In this document: positions 24,489 to 30,572 of the stretch, in pieces
Layout of the letters: each line of letters starts with the position of its first letter
Position numbering within the stretch: the stretch's first letter is position 1
The notes under the pieces: model-generated
Seen by the model: the letters and a program-made list of their open reading frames with translations, nothing else
Database searches by the model: none
Told to the model about the DNA's origin: nothing
Translations under genes and position numbers: made by a program
NCBI GenBank assembly: GCA_900317885.1
Contig: ONIM01000013.1
Span: forward strand, 1-35,429
Reading direction: 5' to 3'
DNA length: 35,429 bases
Source of the DNA: an uncultured Bacteroidales bacterium
Lineage (GTDB): Bacteria; Bacteroidota; Bacteroidia; Bacteroidales; Paludibacteraceae

Positions 24489-24758
24489 TCACTTTCTGAT
24501 ACCCAGCTCTTTGATGATCGCGCGGTAACGCTCGATATCTTTCGCCTTCAGGTAATCCAACATACGACGACGCTTACCTACCAATGCGGTCAGCGCGCGC
24601 TCTGTACCGAAGTCCTTGCGGTTTTCCTTCAGGTGCTCGGTCAGGTGGTTGATACGGAAGGTGAACAATGCGATCTGGCTCTCAGCAGAACCGGTGTTTT
24701 TTGCGTCGTTGCCGTACTTAGCGAACAACTCGGCTTTCTTCTCAGAAGTTAAATACAT
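24489..24758 (-). CDS. rpsO: 30S ribosomal protein S15
   Basis: S15 is a primary 16S rRNA-binding protein of the 30S platform. The 89-residue product has the family blocks NTGSAESQIALFTFRINHLTEH and RRMLDYLK followed by DIERYRAIIKELGIRK. It starts at ATG 24758, is monocistronic with promoter (24856-24887) and terminator, and has a ~90-nt leader. No pnp gene is adjacent. The 3' UTR carries the structured element at 24382-24483. Confidence 0.97.
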   Translation of the reverse strand: MYLTSEKKAELFAKYGNDAKNTGSAESQIALFTFRINHLTEHLKENRKDFGTERALTALVGKRRRMLDYLKAKDIERYRAIIKELGIRK

Positions 24759-24855
24759 TTCTGTTGTTTTTTAGTGTTATACAATCACCACTAAAGTCAG
24801 ATCTTCCATCTTAACTTCGTGGCATTAATTTGACGCTTTCTCACAAAAGCGGGTG

Positions 24856-24887
24856 CAAAAATACTGCTTTTTTTTGAATTGACCAAA
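24856..24887 (-). promoter_or_regulatory. Promoter of rpsO
   Basis: On the minus strand TTTG (24887-24884), 20 nt, TATTTTTG (24863-24856). The spacer core matches the rpsL and tRNA-Leu promoters. Divergent from the OmpA-type gene promoter, with 15 nt between the -33 elements. Confidence 0.85.
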
Positions 24888-24902
24888 AAATTTGTTACTT
24901 TT

Positions 24903-24934
24903 TTTGTATATTTGCCATTTTTTTTGTACTTTTG
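24903..24934 (+). promoter_or_regulatory. Promoter of the OmpA-family gene
   Basis: TTTG (24903-24906), 20 nt, TACTTTTG (24927-24934), then CA. The gene's ATG is only 9 nt after the -7 element, predicting a leader of a few nucleotides. Confidence 0.83.
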
Positions 24935-24942
24935 CACTCGCT

Positions 24943-26559
24943 ATGAGACGATATATCTATTTTTTTCTCTTTTTACCGATTAGCATCATGGCTTTCGGTC
25001 AGGTTAAGTTGCCCCAGGTCCGCATGCTCGAGAGCCGCGGATGGAGCGTGCAACATTCCGTAATGAGCTGGGACTCGCTCACGATCTTCTTCGCCGCCAA
25101 ACAGTCTGCGGAGATGAGTTACGATCTGTACGAGATGCACGCTGATGGATGGCGGTGGAGCGAACCGCAACGGATCAACGCCCTCAGTACCGGGAACGAC
25201 GAGTCATGGCCGTCGATCAGTAGTGACGAGCGCATGCTCTTCTATGTCACCTCCTCTCCGGACGGCTCCTCCAGCCAGATATGGCGGGCTTGGAACAGAA
25301 ACGGAGAATGGAGCGAAGCCTCGCCGCTGATTATCAGCACTACCGCAGATATACATCCGCAGATCCTCGAGGATAACTCCACCCTCGTTTTCCTGCGCCG
25401 CGAGCAGACCAAGAAGAACAACGGACCTTGGAAACCCTTCGTCGCAACCATGGTGGATAGCCATAACTGGACCCTCCCGCAACCCGTAGAGACATCGCCG
25501 CAGCCGCAGCCGATCATCGCTGCCGGAGGTAATATCGTCATTAAGAAAAGCGGCAGACCCCTCTCTTCAGGCCGGGTCTTGGTGTACGACGCTACCGACG
25601 GACAACTCATCCAGACCGCTGCCGTTCACCCCATGACCGGACGATGGAAAGTAGCCTTGCAACGCAACAGACACTACCGCTTGGCCCTCATGGCGAAAGG
25701 TTACTCCTACCATTATATCGACATCAGCACCTACCACCTCGATTCTCGCCAGGAGCGGTCCTTCGGGGAGATAGCCCTGGAGAACCGGCTGACGCTGACC
25801 CTCAACGCCTACGACAGCGAGACCCAAGAGATCATCAACACGCGACGGGAGATACTCTCTTTAGGGAAGAGACACACGCTCCCCCTGAAGCATGAAAACT
25901 ACAACGATACGGCCCTGGAGGTCAATACCGCGCGACCGATGGTCTTCACCGAGACCGAACTCGACATCCCGCTGCAACCCAAGAAGAGCCTCCATCATTT
26001 TGTTCCCACCCACGCCGTCACCGGAGAACCCGTCCCGGACGTGTCCATGCGCCTTAACGGCCAGCCGACCCGCCCGGATACCGCCCTGCGTATCAACCAA
26101 GAGCAGACCCTGCAAGTCTCCGCACCGGGATTCTTATTCTACGACACCTTGTTTAATACGGGCACGGACCAGCGCGAGCGAACCCTCTACGCACGCCTCA
26201 CGCCGCTTACCAAAGATCTGGTGCTCCGGCTACGCAATATTCAGTTTGAGTATAACTCCTACGAACTGACCGAGAGCTCCAACGACGAACTGGAGTCCCT
26301 GGCGCAACTGCTCTTCATCAATCCCTCGCTTCGGATCGAACTCTCCGCCCACACCGATGACCAGGGCTCCGACCAGTACAACGACCGCCTCTCTTCCTTA
26401 CGCGGCAAAGCAGTACAGGCATGGCTCATCGAGCGGGGTGTGGACCCCTCGAGAATGGAAGCCGTGGGATACGGAAAACGCAAACCCCTCGTAGCGAACG
26501 ACAGCGAAGCGAACCGCGCGATCAACCGACGGGTGGAGATAAAAGTGTTGGATTTCTAA
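24943..26559 (+). CDS. OmpA-family envelope protein with PD40-like propeller (PorE-like)
   Basis: A 538-residue exported protein. ATG 24943 gives signal peptide MRRYIYFFLFLPISIMAFGQ; earlier in-frame starts lie inside the promoter. Order of domains: WD40/PD40-type beta-propeller (~35-190, with DESWPSISSDERMLFYVTSS), a carboxypeptidase-regulatory-like beta domain (~200-270, RPLSSGRVLVYDATDGQLI), a further beta region, and a C-terminal OmpA peptidoglycan-binding domain (427-538) with IELSAHTDDQGSDQYNDRLS and NRAINRRVEIK. The architecture resembles PorE of the type IX system, but no lipobox cysteine or TPR is seen, so this is resemblance only. The next gene follows after 12 nt. Confidence 0.85.
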   Translation: MRRYIYFFLFLPISIMAFGQVKLPQVRMLESRGWSVQHSVMSWDSLTIFFAAKQSAEMSYDLYEMHADGWRWSEPQRINALSTGNDESWPSISSDERMLFYVTSSPDGSSSQIWRAWNRNGEWSEASPLIISTTADIHPQILEDNSTLVFLRREQTKKNNGPWKPFVATMVDSHNWTLPQPVETSPQPQPIIAAGGNIVIKKSGRPLSSGRVLVYDATDGQLIQTAAVHPMTGRWKVALQRNRHYRLALMAKGYSYHYIDISTYHLDSRQERSFGEIALENRLTLTLNAYDSETQEIINTRREILSLGKRHTLPLKHENYNDTALEVNTARPMVFTETELDIPLQPKKSLHHFVPTHAVTGEPVPDVSMRLNGQPTRPDTALRINQEQTLQVSAPGFLFYDTLFNTGTDQRERTLYARLTPLTKDLVLRLRNIQFEYNSYELTESSNDELESLAQLLFINPSLRIELSAHTDDQGSDQYNDRLSSLRGKAVQAWLIERGVDPSRMEAVGYGKRKPLVANDSEANRAINRRVEIKVLDF

Positions 26560-26571
26560 TAAACGAAGAAT

Positions 26572-27873
26572 ATGAAAAAATCGGTCATAATCATTATTTT
26601 CGGTTTCCTCTTTGCCTCTTCCTTAAAGGCGCAGGAGAAGTACAGCGTGGTGCTGGAGCAAGCGCAGGGGATGAGCCCCTATGAAGCGATATACCTGCTC
26701 ATGGACTACCAATACTGGCACCCGGAATATGCCAGCATCTACTACCATCTGGGGAATCTGTGCTACGGCCTGATCCCTTCACGGGACCCGCTGCACCACT
26801 ATTCCGAACTCAACACCCTGCTCTACCAATCGAAACTCTTCTACGGTAACTGTCTGCATTTCGCCAAAGATCAGAAACTGCCGGGATGGCAATATTCCGA
26901 ACTCGCGGACGGGCAGAAACGCATCGAATACGCTACCCTGGAGCAGTTTGTCCGCCCGCGGATTGAGGAGATCAAACGCTTGCAAACGGCCTGCGACTCC
27001 ATCCATTTCTCTTTCATCCGGATGTCCGAGCGCTATAACCGCTGCCAGACGCTCTTCCATCAGTTTCTCGACCGCTATACACGTGAGAAGAGCGCCCATC
27101 TGCACCTCCTGCCCGAAGAACGGCTCCTCCTGGAGGCTTTGCGTCTCGCTGCCGACAGCCTCGATGCCGACATCGCCGCGTACCAGACGGCCTTGAACCT
27201 CCAGGATATCCCTTCCTACTCGCCCCGTTTCCATAAGGAACCTATCGCGCTCTACCGCCTGGACGGACTGACCTACACGGATTTTCTGCAAAACGACATC
27301 GCCATCTGGGATTATAGCAAGTGGGCGTCAATTTTTCTACATGATCAGGACCACGTGTACGAGCAGCTTTACAGCGATCTGGAGAAAGAGCACCAACTCC
27401 TCGCCGCGCAGATAAGCGATTATAGCAAAGGAAAAGAGATTTCCGGTAAGATGGATGGTTCGCTTCTCGGTCGGTGCGCACGGCTGGAACTGCAAACCCC
27501 GGCTGTAGATACCATCCGCCTCATGCAGGAGTCCGTTCTCAATGCGTTTGCCCGGCAAAGTATCGCACAAAGTCCTGCGCCCAAGACCATCCGCGAGATG
27601 ACACCCCTCTTGCAGATCGCTGCCGGACGAAGAAAAGCCACTCCCGATAGCGCGATCGTCAGTATGAAACAAACGCTCGTGGAGAGAGCCCTCCCTCTGC
27701 GTACTCCGCAACCCGCCTACATCGATCCGATGAACGGAGAGACCATCACCTTCGAGACGCTACCGGGAAAGAAACCAACTCTCCGGGAGGACGAACAACA
27801 ACTCGTCTTTACGAAGATCCCCGGAGGGTTATGGGTACTGATTACCGATAAGGATATCTACTGGTTAGAGTGA
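26572..27873 (+). CDS. Exported protein of unknown function, paired with the OmpA-type gene
   Basis: A 433-residue protein with signal peptide MKKSVIIIIFGFLFASSLKA. The mature part is mostly helical: YEAIYLLMDYQYWHPEYASI and YHLGNLCYGL near the N-terminus look TPR-like, followed by a long helical stretch with QTACDSIHFSF and NRCQTLFHQFLDRY. The C-terminal ~60 residues (ETITFETLPGKKPTLRED, VFTKIPGGLWVLI) look beta-rich. I do not recognise the family. Twelve nucleotides separate it from the OmpA-family gene, so the two are almost certainly cotranscribed and may act together at the outer membrane or periplasm. It converges on ribD with a 10-nt gap. Confidence 0.75.
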   Translation: MKKSVIIIIFGFLFASSLKAQEKYSVVLEQAQGMSPYEAIYLLMDYQYWHPEYASIYYHLGNLCYGLIPSRDPLHHYSELNTLLYQSKLFYGNCLHFAKDQKLPGWQYSELADGQKRIEYATLEQFVRPRIEEIKRLQTACDSIHFSFIRMSERYNRCQTLFHQFLDRYTREKSAHLHLLPEERLLLEALRLAADSLDADIAAYQTALNLQDIPSYSPRFHKEPIALYRLDGLTYTDFLQNDIAIWDYSKWASIFLHDQDHVYEQLYSDLEKEHQLLAAQISDYSKGKEISGKMDGSLLGRCARLELQTPAVDTIRLMQESVLNAFARQSIAQSPAPKTIREMTPLLQIAAGRRKATPDSAIVSMKQTLVERALPLRTPQPAYIDPMNGETITFETLPGKKPTLREDEQQLVFTKIPGGLWVLITDKDIYWLE

Positions 27874-27883
27874 CTCCCGATAA

Positions 27884-29002
27884 TCAGAGTGATTCACGAT
27901 AAATAGTATAGAGTTGGTGACCATCCACGGTCTCCAATTTCCCGATGAAATCGGACAGATTGACGTTTGGAGCCGCTACTCCTTCGCCGATCGTGATCTC
28001 CGGTGCTACCTCGATATGCATCTCGTCCCAGACTCCCGTATCGAGAATATGATTCAGTAGCGTTGTCCCGCCTTCGACCATAATCGAGTGGATCCCCCTT
28101 CCCGCGAGATCCTCCAAGATATACTCCCAATCCGTCCGCTCCCGATATACAATCACCGGGTCGATTCCTGCGTAATCACTGGAGGGGCTGGGGGTAGGCC
28201 CCCATATCCTTGCATCCTCCGGTATCCGTCCGTGGCGATCTACCGTCACGCGGATCGGGTTTCTTCCCTCCCAATGAGTCGTCATCAACCGCGGGTTATC
28301 CATGATCACCGTGTTCGTCCCCACCATGATCGCCATATTTTCCGCCCGCATCTTATGTACAATCGCCTTCGTCCGCTCCGTCGAGATAGCAAGAGCACCT
28401 TGAAGATGCTCCTCATTCTCCCCTCCTTTTACGGAAGGGTCGGGGTTAGGCCCTCTGTCAGGCCGAAGGCGGTCTATAAACCCATCCCCCGTCTGCGCCC
28501 ATTTCAGCACCACGTATGGCCGATGGTGCTCGTGCAGCATCAGAAACCGTTTATTCAGCTCCCGACACTCTTTCTCCAGCACACCGACCACCACCTCAAT
28601 CCCGGCCTCACGCAGCATTGCTACGCCTCTTCCGGCTACCAACGGGTTCGGGTCTAACATCCCCACAACAACTCTTCCTACCCCTTTCTCAATAATCAAC
28701 TTCGCGCAAGGAGGCGTCTTCCCGTAATGGCTGCACGGCTCCAAAGAGACAAAGAGTGTACAGTCTTTATAACTCTTGACTCTCGGCTCTTGACTCTCGG
28801 CTTTCTTAAAACAATTCACCTCCGCGTGCCCTTCTCCAAACCGCTCATGCCATCCCTCCGCCAAAATGACCTCCCTTCCTTTTAGGGAAGGGTCGGGGTT
28901 AGGCCCCACCAGCACCGCTCCCACCATCGGGTTCGGCGCCACATAATACTCCCCGCGACGCGCAATTTCAATGCATCGAGCTATATATTGTTCGTAATTC
29001 AT
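27884..29002 (-). CDS. ribD: Bifunctional riboflavin biosynthesis deaminase/reductase RibD
   Basis: RibD deaminates and then reduces the pyrimidine intermediate of riboflavin synthesis. ATG 29002 (MNYEQYIAR) is used rather than an in-frame TTG six nt upstream; 372 residues. The zinc deaminase site is intact: HAEVN (59-63), PCSHYGKTPPC (89-98). The reductase domain contains AIMVGTNTVIMDNPRLM and VEGGTTLLN. Four stretches not expected in the family are encoded by short repeats: 33-44 (GPNPDPSLKGRE), ~68-78 (AESQEPRVKSY), 184-198 (GPNPDPSVKGGENEE) and 268-277 (GPTPSPSSDY). All are in frame, and catalytic residues are kept. No FMN riboswitch is visible upstream. Confidence 0.95.
   Translation of the reverse strand: MNYEQYIARCIEIARRGEYYVAPNPMVGAVLVGPNPDPSLKGREVILAEGWHERFGEGHAEVNCFKKAESQEPRVKSYKDCTLFVSLEPCSHYGKTPPCAKLIIEKGVGRVVVGMLDPNPLVAGRGVAMLREAGIEVVVGVLEKECRELNKRFLMLHEHHRPYVVLKWAQTGDGFIDRLRPDRGPNPDPSVKGGENEEHLQGALAISTERTKAIVHKMRAENMAIMVGTNTVIMDNPRLMTTHWEGRNPIRVTVDRHGRIPEDARIWGPTPSPSSDYAGIDPVIVYRERTDWEYILEDLAGRGIHSIMVEGGTTLLNHILDTGVWDEMHIEVAPEITIGEGVAAPNVNLSDFIGKLETVDGHQLYTIYRESL
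28178..28203 (-). repeat. Family-A-related insert 4 in ribD
   Basis: On the coding strand GGGGGCCTACCCCCAGCCCC then TCCAGTG encodes GPTPSPSS. It keeps the GGCCTA-CCCC arm of the family but lacks the left palindrome, so it is a shorter or decayed copy. Confidence 0.5.
28419..28453 (-). repeat. Family-A insert 3 in ribD
   Basis: Coding strand: GGGCCTAACCCCGACCCTTC followed by CGTAAAAGGAGGGGA. Encodes GPNPDPSVKGGE in the same frame as the copy at 28871. It lies between the GDGFIDRLRPD and ALAISTERT segments of the reductase domain. Confidence 0.75.
28770..28805 (-). repeat. GAGAGTC-type tandem insert in ribD
   Basis: A 13-bp direct repeat, CGAGAGTCAAGAG twice, encodes ESQEPRVKS next to the zinc-binding deaminase core. 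Related in sequence and peptide to the ssb tail insert at 5843-5870. Confidence 0.6.
28871..28907 (-). repeat. Family-A insert 1 in ribD
   Basis: Coding strand: GGGGCCTAACCCCGACCCTT then CCCTAAAAGGAAGGGAG. Encodes GPNPDPSLKGRE directly after the conserved NPMVGAVLV of the deaminase. The left part holds the palindrome CCTTCC..GGAAGG. Confidence 0.78.
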
Positions 29003-29010
29003 AAGCAAAA

Positions 29011-29042
29011 TTTGCGTATTTCATTATTTTTTTGTAACTTTG
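29011..29042 (+). promoter_or_regulatory. Promoter copy 1 upstream of the 6S-like RNA / prmC
   Basis: TTTG (29011-29014), 20 nt, TAACTTTG (29035-29042), then CACC. It overlaps the 5' end of ribD on the other strand by no coding bases. Confidence 0.85.
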
Positions 29043-29061
29043 CACCGTTTTTATAACTTTG
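29031..29061 (+). promoter_or_regulatory. Promoter copy 2, tandem duplication
   Basis: TTTG (29031-29034), 19 nt, TAACTTTG (29054-29061), again followed by CACCGTTTT. The segment TAACTTTGCACCGTTTTTA is repeated with a 19-nt period, creating two successive -7 elements. Transcription from the second would start near 29066. Confidence 0.75.
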
Positions 29062-29094
29062 CACCGTTTTGAAAAATGTTTTTTATGTTTATGT

Positions 29095-29226
29095 CTTTTG
29101 AAGGCTTTTACTCGTTAGAGTGCGGGCTTAGATGGTAAAAACCGTCTGGGTGCTTGCACACAAGTGGTTTTTTAGCAGCTAAGTACGCATAGAGCAAAGC
29201 TCAAAAGCATTCAGAAGGGTTTTTTA
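29095..29226 (+). ncRNA. Candidate 6S-type regulatory RNA
   Basis: The stretch between the duplicated promoter and prmC folds by eye into one long rod. The closing stem is CTTTTGAAGGCTTTT (29095-29109) with AAAAGCATTCAGAAG (29203-29217), 15 bp with one mismatch. A symmetrical bubble of ~11 and ~13 nt follows, each side able to form a small hairpin. Then come TGCGGGCTTAG with CTAAGTACGCA, TGGTAAAAACC with GGTTTTTTAGCA, and a terminal GTGC-TT-GCAC. GGTTTTTT follows the stem as a U-tract. A rod with a central bubble is the 6S architecture that mimics an open promoter; Bacteroidota have 6S and 6S-Flavo RNAs. The 5' end could lie at ~29066. Not confirmed by any covariance search. Confidence 0.6.
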
Positions 29227-29240
29227 TGTTTTTTTCTAAA

Positions 29241-30119
29241 ATGTCTACTGTCAAATATCAAATATCCAATCTCCAATCCGCCCTTTTAGCGGCTTATCCG
29301 GAGGACGAAGCCCGCTCCCTGGCATGGTGGATTGCCGAAGAACTCACCGGCAAATCACGCACAGAATTGCAATTCGGGTGCAAAGATACTACTTTTTCTC
29401 CGATTATGCAAGAGAAATCGCAGGAAATCATCACCCGACTCTTGCATTTTGAACCGATTCAGTATATTTTTGGGCATACATTATGGTGCGGCCTCGACCT
29501 TCTCGTCACGCCCGCTACCCTCATTCCCCGCCCCGAAACCGCCGAACTCGTCGAGCGGATAAATAACTCCCTTCCCTGCAGGGAAGGGTCGGGGTTAGGC
29601 CTCCATGTTTTAGACGTAGGCACCGGTTCCGGTTGTATTGCGATCGCCCTTAAGAAAGCGCATCCCTCATGGTCCGTCACCGGCATCGACATCTCCCCCG
29701 AAGCCATCGCCATCGCCCGGGAGAATGCCCGCCGCAATAATGTCGAGGTCAACTTCCAAGTAGCAGATATCTTCGATTCCAACGAAGAAAATCCTAAATA
29801 TGACCTCGTCGTCTCCAACCCTCCCTATATCTGCGAGTCGGAAAAATCCTCCATGCGTCCGAACGTCCTGAACTTCGAACCCTCCTCCGCACTCTTCGTC
29901 CCCGACTCCGATCCGCTCCTCTTCTATCGCCGCATCGCAGAGTTGTTCTCCTTGCCCCTTAAGGGGAAAGGTCGGGAAAGGGGCTTATTCTTCGAAATCA
30001 ACGAGGCCTACGGGGAGGAGCTAAAGCAACTTCTCGACAGCCTTGGCTATACCGACATCCAAATCCACAAAGATATTTATGGCAAAGACCGAATTATCGA
30101 AGCTCGAATGGCTCGCTAA
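29241..30119 (+). CDS. prmC: Release factor glutamine methyltransferase PrmC (HemK)
   Basis: PrmC methylates the GGQ glutamine of peptide-release factors using S-adenosylmethionine. ATG 29241 is chosen; an earlier in-frame ATG at 29226 overlaps the end of the candidate RNA. The 292-residue protein has the PrmC N-domain (HFEPIQYIFGHT, PRPETAELVE), SAM-binding VLDVGTGSGCIAIAL (123-137) and the catalytic NPPY at 193-196. Two stretches are repeat-encoded: 110-121 (SLPCREGSGLGL), immediately before the SAM-binding strand, and ~237-248 (SLPLKGKGRERG). Both keep the frame. recX starts within its last 41 nt. Confidence 0.95.
   Translation: MSTVKYQISNLQSALLAAYPEDEARSLAWWIAEELTGKSRTELQFGCKDTTFSPIMQEKSQEIITRLLHFEPIQYIFGHTLWCGLDLLVTPATLIPRPETAELVERINNSLPCREGSGLGLHVLDVGTGSGCIAIALKKAHPSWSVTGIDISPEAIAIARENARRNNVEVNFQVADIFDSNEENPKYDLVVSNPPYICESEKSSMRPNVLNFEPSSALFVPDSDPLLFYRRIAELFSLPLKGKGRERGLFFEINEAYGEELKQLLDSLGYTDIQIHKDIYGKDRIIEARMAR
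29381..29412 (-). promoter_or_regulatory. Candidate antisense promoter inside prmC, directed at ribD
   Basis: On the minus strand CTTG (29412-29409, one mismatch to TTTG), 20 nt, TATCTTTG (29388-29381). The spacer end GTAGTATCTTTGCA resembles the rpsL promoter. No better promoter was found for ribD; this one would give a ~370-nt leader crossing the candidate RNA in antisense. Confidence 0.35.
29567..29604 (+). repeat. Family-A insert 1 in prmC
   Basis: CTCCCTTCCCTGCAGGGAAG then GGTCGGGGTTAGGCCTCC: a perfect CTTCCCTGCAGGGAAG palindrome plus the GGGTCGGGGTTAGGCC arm. Encodes SLPCREGSGLGL in frame, the cleanest copy in the window. Confidence 0.82.
29949..29984 (+). repeat. Family-A insert 2 in prmC
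   Basis: TCCTTGCCCCTTAAGGGGAA then AGGTCGGGAAAGGGGC. The palindrome CCCCTTAAGGGG is perfect. Encodes SLPLKGKGRERG in the same frame as the first prmC copy. Confidence 0.75.
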
Positions 30120-30549
30120 AGCCCAGGCCTATTGTGCCCGCGCGGAACATTGCGCCGCAGATGTCCGTCGTAAGTTTTACGAGTGGGGTCTGCAAGATGC
30201 AAAAATCAAAGATTTCTCGCCCGAAGACGGGCTCGATTTCTTCGATTTCATCGAGCAAAATCTCTACGCCGACAACTTCCTCAACGACCGCCGTTTCTGC
30301 GAAGCGTACGTCCATGACAAGGTCGCCTACCAGTCTTGGGGACGACTCAAGATCCAGGCAGGTCTGCGGGCTCTCCAACTTCCCGAATCAGAGATACGCG
30401 CAGCGTTGGAAAACATCGATGAAACCGCGTATTTTGATAACTTACGCAAACTCATCCGCGCCCGCAAAGCCGATTCCGAAGACAAACGTCTCCGCTTCCT
30501 CCTTCAGCGCGGTTATACCTACGAGGAAATCAAAGGGACTAAGATTTAG
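30079..30549 (+). CDS. recX: Regulatory protein RecX
   Basis: RecX inhibits RecA filament extension and recombinase activity. The 156-residue protein starts at ATG 30079 (MAKTELSKLEWLAKAQAYCARAEHC), preferred over 30043 because it yields the RecX helical start; the family pattern A-x6-R-x2-C and the tandem three-helix repeats follow, with FLNDRRFCEAYVHDKVAYQSWG and LRFLLQRGYTYEEI. It overlaps the end of prmC by 41 nt, implying translational coupling. Its last codons and those of the convergent regulator come from a shared ATTTAGGAT repeat. Confidence 0.9.
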   Translation: MAKTELSKLEWLAKAQAYCARAEHCAADVRRKFYEWGLQDAKIKDFSPEDGLDFFDFIEQNLYADNFLNDRRFCEAYVHDKVAYQSWGRLKIQAGLRALQLPESEIRAALENIDETAYFDNLRKLIRARKADSEDKRLRFLLQRGYTYEEIKGTKI

Positions 30550-30572
30550 GATTTATAATTTAGGATTTAGGA
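30541..30572. repeat. ATTTAGGAT repeat at the recX / regulator junction
   Basis: Three ATTTAGGAT/ATTTATAAT units in a row supply both stop codons and the last residues of two convergent genes: GTKI on the plus strand and YILNPKL on the minus strand. The two stop codons are 3 nt apart. Confidence 0.6.

Noticed and set aside
29095-29226. SRP RNA or 5S rRNA as identity of the rod RNA
   Set aside because: It lacks the SRP GGAA-tetraloop domain and the conserved 5S loop sequences.
29003-29240. FMN riboswitch upstream of ribD
   Set aside because: The conserved RFN sequence blocks are absent and the structured RNA here reads on the opposite strand to ribD.
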